Shown: one piece after another, positions 1 to 8,490 of the stretch
Layout: every line of letters begins with the position of its first letter
How positions within the stretch are numbered: position 1 is the first letter of the stretch
NCBI GenBank assembly: GCA_016191115.1
Contig: JACPPG010000011.1
Coordinates: 54,825-118,824, forward strand
Reading direction: 5' to 3'
From: Planctomycetia bacterium
Lineage (GTDB): Bacteria > Planctomycetota > Planctomycetia > Pirellulales > JACPPG01
Length of the DNA: 64,000 nt
Program-made: the position numbers and the translations under genes
The notes under the pieces: model-generated
The model's database searches: none
Told to the model about the DNA's origin: nothing
The model's input: only the letters and a program-made list of their open reading frames with translations

Positions 1-140
1 CAAAATGGCGAGGCGGGAAAATGGGACTGGCTCCGAGCATAAACAGCGCAAGTCCTTTCAGACCAACGTTGCGTCTCGGTGCCTGTCCCACTTTCCCGCC
101 GGTGCGCCGCCGGCAAGCTTGAATCTGTGAACGGCCCTGC
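1..140 (+). mobile_element. MITE-like element, family A, copy 1 (left end outside window)
   Basis: Almost identical to three other copies (near 25.2, 29.5 and 42.4 kb). The core is a long imperfect hairpin: an arm starting GGCGGGAAAATGGGACTGG near position 12 pairs with CCTGTCCCACTTTCCCGCC ending at position 100. A conserved tail follows and ends in GTGAACGGCCCTGC at 140. The first bases of the element and its left flank lie upstream of the window. No open reading frame is conserved, so it is non-autonomous. Confidence 0.8.
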
Positions 141-299
141 TGTCCCCTCCGACAGCGGTGACAACCGGCGTCGCGGCCGGGTAGGATGAATGGGCATTTG
201 TGTAACGCCACGACGTTCTAGAAACCGTGTGCATCGACCGTCTGTCGGAGGCCGGCCGCGCCGCTGTTCGTGTTTCGCTGGTTCCTTGAGGATCGATTC

Positions 300-1358
300 A
301 TGGCTCGCACGTTTGCACCGACGGTGTTCGCTGTGTGGTTTTGCCTGTCACGGCTTGCCGTGGCGGACGAGCCTGCCGCGATTCCACCCGCCACAACCGA
401 GCAGATTCAGCAGTCGGTCGAGCGGGCCATCGGGTACATACGAACCGAAAGCGCCTCCTGGTTGAGCACGCGCGGGTGCGCCGCTTGCCATCACGTGCCT
501 GTGGTGCTCTGGTCGCTGGGCGAGGCCGAGCGGCAAGGCTACGCGATCGACAAGAAGTTCCTGACGGACACGGTGGAATCCTTGCTGGGCAGCAAGGACA
601 AGCTGCTGGCCTCGAAGATCTTTCCCAATCCGGCCGATCCGCCCGATCCGCGCCCGCAGGGTCGAGGGCTGAACATGGGGCTCCCGTTCCTGGCCGTTGC
701 CGCACAGTCGTTGCCCTCGCTCGCAGAGGGGCAAAAACAAAGCCTGAAGCTGATCGCCGAGGAAATCGTCAAGAAACAGCAACCGGACGGCTCGTGGGAG
801 TGGTTTGCCACGCTCCGAAGGCCGCCGATTAACGAAAGCCAGGCGACCGACGCCGCCTGGATTATCATGGCGCTCGAGGGAGAATCGGGAGCCGACGCGC
901 CGGAAGGGCAGCGCGCGGCGCTCTCGAAAGCGGTTGCCTGGCTCGACGCTGCCAAACCGTCCGACCTCCATCAAGAGAAGGTCATGCAGGTGCTGATGGG
1001 GGCTCGTCGAGGCAAACCACGCGAATCGATGCAGACGACGATCGACGGGTTGCTCGCACTGCAACGCGCGGACGGCGGCTGGAGTCAGACCGTCCCTGAG
1101 CCAAAGAGCGACGCCTTCGCCACCGGCCAGACTCTGTACGTCCTGTCGCTCGTCGGTTACACGGCCAAGCAGCCCGAAATCAAACGAGCCATCGACTTCC
1201 TGGTCGCCACGCAAATGGCCGACGGCAGTTGGCCGATGATCTCTCGCTCGACCCCCGACGGCTCGCCCGGCAGCTCGAAGCTACTGACGCCGATCACCTG
1301 CGCGGCCAGTAGCTGGGCCACGCTCGGCCTGGCAAAGCTGGTGCCGAAGGGTTCGTAA
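300..1358 (+). CDS. Exported squalene-cyclase/prenyltransferase-fold protein with a CxxCH motif
   Basis: This 352-residue protein starts with a signal peptide (basic N-terminus, hydrophobic stretch, AVADEP-like cleavage region). The rest is alpha-helical repeats with three QxxDGxW-type motifs (QQPDGSW, QRADGGW, QMADGSW), the hallmark of the terpene-cyclase/prenyltransferase alpha-alpha toroid. Near residue 61 it has GCAACHH, a CxxCH signature that could bind c-type haem after export. No DxDD cyclase motif is visible, so terpene cyclisation should not be assumed. The ATG at 300 is chosen over one at 270 because it opens the signal peptide and has GAGG about 9 bases upstream. It is convergent with xerD and has no obvious operon partner. 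The family is common in planctomycetes and its role is unknown. Confidence 0.75.
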   Translation: MARTFAPTVFAVWFCLSRLAVADEPAAIPPATTEQIQQSVERAIGYIRTESASWLSTRGCAACHHVPVVLWSLGEAERQGYAIDKKFLTDTVESLLGSKDKLLASKIFPNPADPPDPRPQGRGLNMGLPFLAVAAQSLPSLAEGQKQSLKLIAEEIVKKQQPDGSWEWFATLRRPPINESQATDAAWIIMALEGESGADAPEGQRAALSKAVAWLDAAKPSDLHQEKVMQVLMGARRGKPRESMQTTIDGLLALQRADGGWSQTVPEPKSDAFATGQTLYVLSLVGYTAKQPEIKRAIDFLVATQMADGSWPMISRSTPDGSPGSSKLLTPITCAASSWATLGLAKLVPKGS

Positions 1359-1407
1359 GGCGGATTCGCGTACGCGCGCACTCCGGGCGAGTTGCTCGTC
1401 GCTCCTC

Positions 1408-2349
1408 TCACCCGCGCGGGTGGAACTTGCGGTGTACCGCCTTGAGCCGGGCGTGGTCGACGTGCGTGTAGATTTGCGTGGTGGCGATGCTCGCGTGGCC
1501 GAGCATTTCCTGCACCTGGCGCAAATCCGCGCCGCCCGCCAGCACGTGCGTGGCGAAGCTGTGCCGCAGCGTGTGCGGGCTGACTTCGACCGGCGCGCCC
1601 GCCGCCACGGCGTATCGCTTCACCAGCTCCCAGATGCGCTCCCGCCGCAGCCGCCCGCCGCGCCTTGACAGTAGCACCCAAGGCTGCGTCGAGTGCGCCT
1701 GCTGGGCCAGCCGTGGCCGCTCCAGCTCCAGGTACTCGCGCGTCGCCCGAATGGCGCGCTGCCCGAGCGGCACCAGACGCTCTTTGTCCCCCTTGCCGTG
1801 ACACAGGCAGTGCCCGTCGTCGAGATGCAGGTCGCGAAGCTGCATCCCGGACAGTTCCGAGGCGCGGCAGCCGGTGGCGTACAAGAGCTCGAGCATCGCC
1901 CGATCGCGCCGCCAGCAGGGCTCGCCGCGGCGCGGACTCTCGAGCATGCGGTCGATGACCTGCGGCGCCAGCACCGTCGGCACGCGTTGCCAGAGCTTCT
2001 GGCTGCCCAGGAGCTCGGCCAGGTTTTCCGACAGCGCGCTCTCGAGCTGCAGATAGCGGAAGAACAGCTTGAGCGATACCAGATGCCGGGCGAGACTGGC
2101 CGGCGCCAGCTCCCGCTGGTGCAGCCAGGTGGCATAGGCCGCCAGGTCCGAGATCGTCAGTGCCGGGATGCTACGCCGCCCCAGCCACTCGTAGAACCGC
2201 CGCAAGTCGCGCCGGTAGGCAACCACGGTGTTTGCCGCCAGGTGGCACTCGCTCGCCAGGTATTCGGCAAACGCCTGCACCCACGGGTGGTCGCTGCCGC
2301 CGGTGGCCTGGGCGGCCGCGGCCAACTGTCGTCGCTTCGATGCTGCCAT
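1408..2349 (-). CDS. xerD: Tyrosine recombinase XerD
   Basis: This is a 313-residue site-specific recombinase that, with a XerC partner, resolves chromosome dimers at dif during division. The N-terminal SAM-like core-binding domain covers about residues 20-110 and the catalytic domain the rest. The full catalytic set is visible: R162 in TGCRASEL, the beta-hairpin lysine in HGKGDKERLVPLG, H259/R262 in SPHTLRHSF, H285 in EMLGH and nucleophile Y294 in TTQIYTHV. Length and motif spacing are those of chromosomal XerC/XerD rather than phage or integron integrases. No attachment site or cargo lies beside it, so a housekeeping role is likely. XerD rather than XerC is a family-level guess. It is divergent from galE. 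Confidence 0.88.
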   Translation of the reverse strand: MAASKRRQLAAAAQATGGSDHPWVQAFAEYLASECHLAANTVVAYRRDLRRFYEWLGRRSIPALTISDLAAYATWLHQRELAPASLARHLVSLKLFFRYLQLESALSENLAELLGSQKLWQRVPTVLAPQVIDRMLESPRRGEPCWRRDRAMLELLYATGCRASELSGMQLRDLHLDDGHCLCHGKGDKERLVPLGQRAIRATREYLELERPRLAQQAHSTQPWVLLSRRGGRLRRERIWELVKRYAVAAGAPVEVSPHTLRHSFATHVLAGGADLRQVQEMLGHASIATTQIYTHVDHARLKAVHRKFHPRG

Positions 2350-2487
2350 AGGCGAAGCCGAGTGGACAGTGGTCGGTGGTCAGCGAAGGCTCGCTTGTCG
2401 TCGCGCTTCCGAGCTGCGCATCTCATGGTTTCGGGTGCCGCCGGCGAGCGGCTCCAGGGGCAGCGGGTGCGACGCGCCAACTTCGCG

Positions 2488-2515
2488 TTGGTCGGACCGG
2501 CCGCGCCTGTATAAT
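2488..2515 (+). promoter_or_regulatory. Sigma70-type promoter for galE
   Basis: TTGGTC at 2488-2493, a 16-base spacer, then a perfect TATAAT at 2510-2515. The start codon of galE is 87 bases further down. No competing gene lies in this divergent xerD-galE gap. Confidence 0.6.
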
Positions 2516-2601
2516 CCACCCACGCGACAAAATCCCCGCAGCTCGCCGGCCGCCGTGGGTGCGGCCGCAGTCCCGACCAACCACGACAAGGATCAAGACG
2601 C

Positions 2602-3585
2602 ATGCGAATTCTCGTCACGGGCGGGGCCGGATACATCGGCAGTCACGCCGCCCGGCTGCTCGTCCGCGCCGGGCACGACGTCTGGTGCTACGACAACTTG
2701 TCGCTGGGGCACCGGCGGGCCGCCATCGCGGGGCGGTTGATCGAGGGGGACCTGGCGGATCGTGCTGGGGTGGAAGCGGCCCTGCGCGACAACAAGATCG
2801 AGGCGGTGATGCACTTCGCCGCCTTCGCCGCCGTGGGTGAATCGGTCGAGAATCCGGCGAAATACTATCAAAACAACGTCGCCTCGAGCCTCTCCTTGTT
2901 GGAGGCGATGCGCGCCGCCGGCGTCACGCGGATGGTCTTCTCCAGCACGACGGCCACTTACGGCGTGCCCGAGCGGATGCCGATCACCGAGGACACGCCG
3001 CAGCGGCCGATCAACCCGTACGGCTTTAGCAAGATGGTGGTCGAGCAGGCGCTTGCGGACTATGCGAAGGCATACGGCTTCGCCTACGCGGCCTTGCGGT
3101 ACTTCAACGCCGCCGGCGCGAGTCCAGAAGGCGACCTGGGCGAGGACCACACGCCCGAATCGCACTTGATTCCCATCGTGCTGCAGGTGGCGCTGGGGCA
3201 GCGGGACGCGATCACGATCTTCGGCGACGATTTCCCCACGCCTGACGGCACCTGCGTGCGGGACTACATCCACGTCGACGACCTGGGCACGGCCCACGTG
3301 GCGGCGCTGGCGCGGCTGAAGCCGGGCGAGGGATTGAAGTTGAACCTGGGAACCGGCCGCGGGACCAGCGTCCGCGAGGTGATTGACGCCTGTCGCCGTG
3401 TGACGGGTCGCAAGATTCCCGAAAAGATCGGGCCCCGCCGCCCCGGCGACCCGCCGGAGCTGGTGGCCGATTCCTCCCGCGCGCGCAAGCTGCTCGACTG
3501 GCAGCCCCGCTACCCGGAGCTGGACCAGATCGTCGCGACAGCCTGGCGCTGGCACAGCGCGCACCCCAAGGGCTACGGCGAATAA
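2602..3585 (+). CDS. galE: UDP-glucose 4-epimerase
   Basis: This is a 327-residue extended short-chain dehydrogenase that interconverts UDP-glucose and UDP-galactose, supplying galactose for surface polysaccharides and the Leloir pathway. The NAD-binding TGGAGYIGSH is at residues 6-15. The catalytic YxxxK is Y140-GFS-K144, and the Ser/Thr position is in FSSTTATYG around residue 116. The C-terminal NLGTGRGTSVREVI and the R-x-G-D-P-P substrate loop match GalE. Length is slightly below the usual 335-340. An AAGGATC ribosome-binding site precedes the ATG. It stands alone after its own promoter, with no other gal genes nearby. Other UDP-sugar epimerases are possible but the motif set fits GalE best. 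Confidence 0.87.
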   Translation: MRILVTGGAGYIGSHAARLLVRAGHDVWCYDNLSLGHRRAAIAGRLIEGDLADRAGVEAALRDNKIEAVMHFAAFAAVGESVENPAKYYQNNVASSLSLLEAMRAAGVTRMVFSSTTATYGVPERMPITEDTPQRPINPYGFSKMVVEQALADYAKAYGFAYAALRYFNAAGASPEGDLGEDHTPESHLIPIVLQVALGQRDAITIFGDDFPTPDGTCVRDYIHVDDLGTAHVAALARLKPGEGLKLNLGTGRGTSVREVIDACRRVTGRKIPEKIGPRRPGDPPELVADSSRARKLLDWQPRYPELDQIVATAWRWHSAHPKGYGE

Positions 3586-3633
3586 CGGCTCTCGCACCGT
3601 CCGTTTCCGCCGCGAATCGCAGGGACAAAATCC

Positions 3634-3662
3634 TTGACGCCCTCTGTTGCGCCATCCACAAT
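3634..3662 (+). promoter_or_regulatory. Possible promoter for the MFS transporter
   Basis: TTGACG at 3634-3639, a 17-base spacer and CACAAT at 3657-3662, lying between the galE stop and the transporter start. The -35 matches 5 of 6 positions and the -10 matches 4 of 6. Confidence 0.4.
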
Positions 3663-3773
3663 GCGCAGCTCGTTCGCGCTCTTGTGCCGCTCCGCAGCCT
3701 TCTCCGGCGCTGGTGGCGGCGCGTTGTGCGCAGCTTCTGCTGACCCTCTCACGCCCTTTGGGGGGCCGACCGA

Positions 3774-5153
3774 ATGAAGACTCGCACGGGACCGATCTTC
3801 GCGCTGTGCGTGCTGTTTGCCATCAACCTGATGAATTTTTACGACCGCCTGATCATCGGCGCCGTCGGTGAGAACATCAAGAAGGACTGGAACCTCAGCG
3901 ACACGGCGCTGGGCTGGCTGGGGACGGCGTTCATCCTGCTCTATGCCGTCATCGGCGTGCCGCTGGGGCGCATGGCCGATCGCGGCAATCGCTCGAAGAT
4001 CTTGGCTGGCGGCGTGTTCGTGTGGAGCCTGCTCACGGCGGCCTGCGGCAAGGCCCAAACCTTCTGGCAGATGGTCAGCCTGCGGCTGGCCGTCGGCGTC
4101 GGCGAGGCCACCTGCGCGCCCACGTCCTCATCGTTGATAGGGGACTTGTTCCCGGCCACGACGCGGGCCAAAGCGATCGCGTTTTTTATGCTGGGTCTGC
4201 CGCTGGGGAACGCCGCCAGTTATGCCGTATCGGGTCCCGTAGCGGCGAAGTACGGCTGGCAGGCCGCGTTCTACGTGGCGATTGTGCCGGGCCTGCTCTG
4301 CGCGCTGGCCGCGTTTTTCATTCGCGAGCCCGAGCGCGGCGCGAGCGAAGTCCACACAATCGGCGCCCGCCGCCGGCCGGGATCGCCCTACTGGCTGGTC
4401 CTCGGCACGCCGACGATGTGCTGGATCATCGCCTCGGGCGCCTTGCACAACTTCAACATGTACGCCATCGGCGGGTTCTTGGTGCCCTTTCTGCTCCGCT
4501 ACCATAAGACCGAGCTGATCTTTGCCTCGAACACGGCCACGATCATCTACGGCCTGGTCGGCGTGGTGGGCCTGGTGCTGGGCGGGTACCTGGGCGACAA
4601 GCTCTATCGTAAGCGCATCAATGGTCGCCTGCTCTTGGCCGCGGTGGCGCTGTCGTTGAGCGTGCCGCTTCTGTACTTCTCCCTCGAGCAAAAGGCCGGC
4701 AACGTGTATACGTTCGCCGTGCTTTTTGGTTGCGGCTGCGGGCTGATGTACGCCTACTACTCCACGGTCTATTCGACGGTCCAGGACGTCATCGAGCCCT
4801 CGCTGCGCGGCACCGCCATGGCGCTCTACTTCTGCGCCATGTACGCGCTGGGCGGGGCGCTGGGGCCGGTTGGGTTCGGGCGGATCAGCGATTTCTTTGC
4901 CCGCCGGGCCGCCGAGAATGGCGGCGTGAGTCTCACCGGGCTTTCGGGCGCCGATTTGGTCAACGCCCTCAAGCCGTTTGCGGCCGAGGGCATCCACAAC
5001 GCAATGTACGTCCTGCCGCTTGTGAACCTGATCCTGGCCGTGGTGCTCATCGCCGGATCACGCACCGTGGCAGCCGATCACGAAAGGCTGCAGCGCTGGA
5101 TGCGCGAAACAGCCGACGAAGGCGAGCCCGAGCTGGCCAAGGCGGCGCCCTAG
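3774..5153 (+). CDS. MFS transporter, spinster-like
   Basis: This 459-residue inner-membrane protein has about twelve hydrophobic segments. The first helix ends in NLMNFYDRL, matching the N-Y-x-D-R of the spinster/hexuronate-type MFS group. MFS motif A lies between helices 2 and 3 as GVPLGRMADRGNRSKI. A long hydrophilic loop in the middle (around residues 185-205) separates the two six-helix halves. The substrate cannot be read from sequence; relatives carry organic anions or lipids. It follows galE in the same direction but has its own candidate promoter, and it is convergent with fliR. It is therefore probably unconnected to flagella. Confidence 0.8.
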   Translation: MKTRTGPIFALCVLFAINLMNFYDRLIIGAVGENIKKDWNLSDTALGWLGTAFILLYAVIGVPLGRMADRGNRSKILAGGVFVWSLLTAACGKAQTFWQMVSLRLAVGVGEATCAPTSSSLIGDLFPATTRAKAIAFFMLGLPLGNAASYAVSGPVAAKYGWQAAFYVAIVPGLLCALAAFFIREPERGASEVHTIGARRRPGSPYWLVLGTPTMCWIIASGALHNFNMYAIGGFLVPFLLRYHKTELIFASNTATIIYGLVGVVGLVLGGYLGDKLYRKRINGRLLLAAVALSLSVPLLYFSLEQKAGNVYTFAVLFGCGCGLMYAYYSTVYSTVQDVIEPSLRGTAMALYFCAMYALGGALGPVGFGRISDFFARRAAENGGVSLTGLSGADLVNALKPFAAEGIHNAMYVLPLVNLILAVVLIAGSRTVAADHERLQRWMRETADEGEPELAKAAP

Positions 5154-5220
5154 CCCCGGCGCGGCCGGCGCCGACGGGCGTCTCGCCTCCTCCCCGCGAC
5201 GCGTTCACCGTAGACGTCCA

Positions 5221-6024
5221 TCATGATGGCGGACCCGCGCCGGGCCCTGCGCAGGCAATCGCTTCGAGCAAGAGGGTGATTCCCTGCGGCACCTCGTCGG
5301 CAACCAGCCACACAAGCGCGCCCAGCGACACGATCAGGGCGGCAAAGGTGATCAACGTGTTGAGGCCGAAGCCGACCGCCAGGATGTTCAACTGCGGCAG
5401 CGTGCGGCCGACTAGCCCCAGGACCAGCGTCGCCAGCAGTAGCGCGATGATCGCCGGCGCCGCCGTGCGAATCGAGAGCGAGAAACTCTCGCTTAGTACG
5501 GCCACGAGCGCGTCGGTCGAGGTGCCCGTCGGCCGACCAGTGCCGAGCGGCACGGCGGCGAACGTACTCAGCAGCCCCGCCATGAGCTGGCGGTGGCCGC
5601 CGATGGCGAGGTAAACGGCCACGGTCGTCAGGTGCAGAAACCGCGAGAAGACGGGCAGGCTCGTATCGAACTGGGGATCGAACACCTCGGCCAACGACAG
5701 TCCGCTAAGCTGCGCGATCATCTGGCCGGCCAATTGAGCGCCGCCCAGAAGGATGCTAACGCTCAATCCCAGCACCAGCCCCAGGAGCAGCTCGCCGCCG
5801 GCGAGGATGGCCAGGTCGACCAGGCTCCCCGGCGGAGCAGGGGCCGCGCCAAGCTGCATCGGGGCGACGAGCATCGCCAGCGCCAAGGCCAGTAGCCCGC
5901 GCAGCCGGGCCGGCACTGCTAGCGACGCAAACAAGGGCGCCGTGATCACCAGCCCGCTCACCCTCGCCAGCACGAGCGCGAAGACAAGCCACTCGGCGGA
6001 AAGGAATTCGATGAGCCAGGACAT
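5221..6024 (-). CDS. fliR: Flagellar export apparatus protein FliR
   Basis: This 267-residue polytopic protein belongs to the flagellar type III export gate, where it forms the core with FliP and FliQ. It begins MSWLIEFL and continues with the FliR-type hydrophobic segments: TAPLFASLAVPARLRGLLAL at the first helices and a central block containing GQMIAQLSGLSLAEVFDP. The ATG at 6024 is preferred because upstream sequence in frame is translated palindromic repeat. It is the last gene of the minus-strand flagellar run. In many bacteria flhB follows fliR; here a convergent MFS gene follows, so flhB is elsewhere. A 122-bp repeat-bearing spacer separates it from fliQ. Confidence 0.9.
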   Translation of the reverse strand: MSWLIEFLSAEWLVFALVLARVSGLVITAPLFASLAVPARLRGLLALALAMLVAPMQLGAAPAPPGSLVDLAILAGGELLLGLVLGLSVSILLGGAQLAGQMIAQLSGLSLAEVFDPQFDTSLPVFSRFLHLTTVAVYLAIGGHRQLMAGLLSTFAAVPLGTGRPTGTSTDALVAVLSESFSLSIRTAAPAIIALLLATLVLGLVGRTLPQLNILAVGFGLNTLITFAALIVSLGALVWLVADEVPQGITLLLEAIACAGPGAGPPS

Positions 6025-6049
6025 GCTATGTGCGGCGGCCAGGAAATGT

Positions 6050-6110
6050 GTGCCACTGGCTCCGCCAGTGCCTCGATCGGTAGGGTGTGCACTGGCAGAG
6101 CCAGTGGCAC
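6050..6110. repeat. Twin palindrome (REPIN-like) between fliR and fliQ
   Basis: Two short palindromes face each other: CACTGGCTCCGCCAGTG at 6054-6070 and CACTGGCAGAGCCAGTG at 6090-6106. Both are framed by GTGCCACTGG/CCAGTGGCAC, so the whole unit is also an inverted repeat. A decayed relative lies at 62431-62496. Confidence 0.7.
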
Positions 6111-6145
6111 GCGCACTACCGTGGTTCCCACGGTGGCAAGCGGCG

Positions 6146-6412
6146 TCACAGCGAAGCGGGGATATTTTCCACCAGGTCTTGGAAATACTCGACAAATCGC
6201 GCCACGAGCCAAGGCATGCTGACCGTCAACACCACCAGCATCGCCACCAGCTTGGGCACGAACGACACGGTCTGTTCCTGAATCTGCGTGACGGCTTGCA
6301 ATAGGCCGATCGCCAGGCCCACCACCAGCCCGGCGATCAAGACCGGCGCACTGGTGACGAGCGTCATCACGACCGCGTCGCGTGCCAGGTCAACGACCGA
6401 CTGTGCGTCCAT
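6146..6412 (-). CDS. fliQ: Flagellar export apparatus protein FliQ
   Basis: This 88-residue protein has two transmembrane helices and is part of the FliP-FliQ-FliR export gate. It has the family features: N-terminal VVDLARDAVVMTL, the helix GLVVGLAIGLLQAVTQIQEQ with the conserved QxxTQIQEQT segment, then the second helix MLVVLTVSMPWL. The length is exactly typical. It sits 28 bases downstream of the fliP stop and is surely cotranscribed. The downstream gap to fliR carries a REPIN-like repeat that could trim or stabilise the mRNA. Confidence 0.92.
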   Translation of the reverse strand: MDAQSVVDLARDAVVMTLVTSAPVLIAGLVVGLAIGLLQAVTQIQEQTVSFVPKLVAMLVVLTVSMPWLVARFVEYFQDLVENIPASL

Positions 6413-6440
6413 CGGGGGCGTTCCGCGCCGGTAGAGTTGC

Positions 6441-7229
6441 CTACGAATACGTTTGAAAACTTGCCAGCAGCATGCCGACCACCAGTCGCCAACCGTCGAC
6501 CAGGACGAACAACATCAACTTGAAGGGAAGCGACACGAGCACCGGCGGCAGCATCATCATGCCCATCGACACGAGCACGCTGGAAACCACCATGTCGAGG
6601 ATGAGAAACGGCAGGTAGATCTGAAAGCCGATCAAAAAAGCCGTCTTCAGCTCGCTGAGCATGAACGCCGGCAGCAGGGCCGCCAGGGGGACGTCGTCAT
6701 AGTACTGGTAGTCTTTTGACTGCGAGTCCGGCAGATGGTTGACGAACAGCCAGATATCCTCCGCGTTGCCGGTCTTCTCGATCTGCATGCTCATGAAGCG
6801 GCGGATGGGCCGGCAGCCCGCCTGCCATGCGTCCTCGACGCCGATCTGCCGCTGCGTGTAAGGCACAACGGCCTGGTCGTAAACGTCCTTCCACACCGGC
6901 GTCATTACCAACAGCGTCAGGAAAAGCGCGATAGCGGTGACAACCTGGTTGGGCGGCAACTGTTGCGTCCCCAGCGCCTGCCGCAGAAGGCTCAACACGA
7001 CGACGATTCGCACGAAACAGGTCGTCATCAGCAGCGCGGCCGGCGCGAGACTCAGCACCGTCAGAAGGAGCATCACCTGGATCGATGAGCTGAGGCCTTC
7101 CGGGCTGGTCCAGCCTTCCGGCCCTGCCAGCAGCCCCTTGGGCAGCTCGAGCTGCGCAGGCGCATTGGCAGCCTCTTGTGCGAAAGCAAACCCCGGCGCC
7201 ATCAGCACCAGGCAAAGCGCCAAGACCAT
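6441..7229 (-). CDS. fliP: Flagellar export apparatus protein FliP
   Basis: This 262-residue protein has a cleavable signal ([17 protein letters not shown]) and four membrane helices. FliP signatures include [38 protein letters not shown], the periplasmic [13 protein letters not shown] region and [20 protein letters not shown]. It forms the fivefold ring of the export gate. The ATG at 7229 is chosen. An in-frame extension to 7313 would overlap fliO, but its residues ([13 protein letters not shown]) are a translated dispersed repeat at 7246-7282, so it is unlikely to be natural protein. fliO lies upstream and fliQ downstream, the classic OPQR order. Confidence 0.92.
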   Translation of the reverse strand: MVLALCLVLMAPGFAFAQEAANAPAQLELPKGLLAGPEGWTSPEGLSSSIQVMLLLTVLSLAPAALLMTTCFVRIVVVLSLLRQALGTQQLPPNQVVTAIALFLTLLVMTPVWKDVYDQAVVPYTQRQIGVEDAWQAGCRPIRRFMSMQIEKTGNAEDIWLFVNHLPDSQSKDYQYYDDVPLAALLPAFMLSELKTAFLIGFQIYLPFLILDMVVSSVLVSMGMMMLPPVLVSLPFKLMLFVLVDGWRLVVGMLLASFQTYS

Positions 7230-7245
7230 GGCCTTCGCGCGCACT

Positions 7246-7282
7246 CGCTCTCCCCTGGTGGGAGAGGGCCGGGGTGAGGGGG
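7246..7282. repeat. Dispersed palindromic repeat at the fliO-fliP junction
   Basis: CTCTCCCCTGGTGGGAGAG forms a tight hairpin, followed by GGCCGGGGTGAGGGGG. A related but diverged copy is at 29700-29738. It lies in the fliO 3' end/fliP leader and accounts for the odd in-frame N-terminal extension of fliP. Confidence 0.6.
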
Positions 7283-7305
7283 TCGAGTCGGCTGTGATCG
7301 GACGA

Positions 7306-8073
7306 TCAACCACGCCCCACCTCCGTCTCCGATTTCAGTTGTCGCGGTGTCGCCGCATTCCGGCGTTCGTTTCCGGCGGCACGCTTCTGCCCAAGTTGGC
7401 GCATCACCTGGCGGAAGGTGACGGCCGCGGCGGGCGGACTCGCCTGGCGGCAAAGCGCGGTCAACCGCTCGACCTCGTCCGCGTCGGTGACCTCGCTAAG
7501 CGGTTCGGCGCCGCCGGCGGCCGTGCTGATCAAGACCAGCTTGCTGCCCAGCCGCACGAGTTGGGCTTGCTGCCGATGCCCCAAAGGCGCGTGCCCGAGC
7601 ACTTCCACGACTTCGCTAGGCAGCCGCTTGGAGCTAGTGGGCAGGCTGCGTCGCATGACCCAAGCGACCAACAGGAACAGCCCCAATACGATGGCGAGGC
7701 TGCCAAAAACGCCGACCAGTTGTGTGGCGCCATTCGGTTGTGCAGCGGCCGCGCGCTCGGCTGACGTTCCGGCGCGCTGCGCCTTTGCATCGCCGCCGCT
7801 TGAGATGGCCAGGCGACCGTCTTTCCCGCCCTGCGAAGGCCGCGCGCCGGCCGCCTTCGCATCGAGCGACTCGGCCCCCGTGATCGGCGCGGTGTGCGAC
7901 ACCGGCCGATTCGGTCCTTGGGCGCTCGACCGGGCCGGCGGAGTGGTCTCAGGAGCGTAGCGCGTCTGCGCCTCGGCGTCGGACGCAAAAGCAATCGCGA
8001 TCGCCACCGCCAAAGCGTTAACCACGGCACGCGTCAGCGATTGTCGAACCATGCGAACACCATTGATGGCCAT
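7306..8073 (-). CDS. fliO: Flagellar biosynthesis protein FliO
   Basis: This 255-residue protein has an N-terminal signal or anchor (around residues 13-33), a long Pro/Ala-rich extracytoplasmic linker, then one membrane helix ([20 protein letters not shown]). A small cytoplasmic FliO domain follows, with [20 protein letters not shown] and [20 protein letters not shown]. FliO helps assemble the FliP ring. It is recognised by domain and by its place between fliN and fliP. Sequence identity in the family is low, so the neighbours matter. A second ATG at 8052 is possible. The C-terminal tail after residue 220 is variable and may be repeat-eroded. Confidence 0.85.
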   Translation of the reverse strand: MAINGVRMVRQSLTRAVVNALAVAIAIAFASDAEAQTRYAPETTPPARSSAQGPNRPVSHTAPITGAESLDAKAAGARPSQGGKDGRLAISSGGDAKAQRAGTSAERAAAAQPNGATQLVGVFGSLAIVLGLFLLVAWVMRRSLPTSSKRLPSEVVEVLGHAPLGHRQQAQLVRLGSKLVLISTAAGGAEPLSEVTDADEVERLTALCRQASPPAAAVTFRQVMRQLGQKRAAGNERRNAATPRQLKSETEVGRG

Positions 8074-8091
8074 ACCTCGTCGCCGGCGCCG

Positions 8092-8490
8092 CTACGCGGC
8101 CTCCAGCCCCGCGTCGGTCACAACCTCGACGACGCGGACGCAGAAGCAATCGTCCAGCACCAACATCTCGCCGCGGCCCACAAGACGGCCATCGGCGTAA
8201 ATCTCCACCGGATCGCCTGCCCGTGCGTCGAACGGCACGACCGCCCCCTTGCGCAGCTTGAGAACGTCCTCCAGGTGCATGCGCGTCCGGCCCAACACGA
8301 TCTGAACGTCGACATCGGCGCTCCGGTGCGGGTCGATGCGCGGCGCGTCGATGGGAGCACAACTGTCGTCGAGATCCGGCAGCTCGTAGGGTCGCAACCC
8401 TTCGAGCTCCTTGCCGGCCAGTTCGTGGCCTGCGGACGACTCAGCCGGGTCGGACAAGGCCGCTGCTTCGCTAAGGGCGCGTTGGGTCAT
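8092..8490 (-). CDS. fliN: Flagellar motor switch protein FliN
   Basis: This is a 132-residue C-ring protein. The SpoA/surface-presentation domain occupies the C-terminal two thirds, with DVDVQIVLGRTRMHLEDVLKL, the loop GAVVPFDARAGDPVEIYADG, and GEMLVLDDCFCVRVVEVV. The N-terminal 45 residues are acidic and variable, as is normal. FliN lines the base of the switch complex and contacts FliH. Its usual partner gene fliM is absent here, since the gene upstream is fliJ across a 406-bp non-coding gap. It is followed at 18 bases by fliO. Confidence 0.9.
   Translation of the reverse strand: MTQRALSEAAALSDPAESSAGHELAGKELEGLRPYELPDLDDSCAPIDAPRIDPHRSADVDVQIVLGRTRMHLEDVLKLRKGAVVPFDARAGDPVEIYADGRLVGRGEMLVLDDCFCVRVVEVVTDAGLEAA

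Noticed and set aside
1408..2349. Integron or phage integrase with an attachment site
   Set aside because: Length and motifs are those of chromosomal XerC/D; no attI-like site, gene cassettes or phage genes adjoin it.
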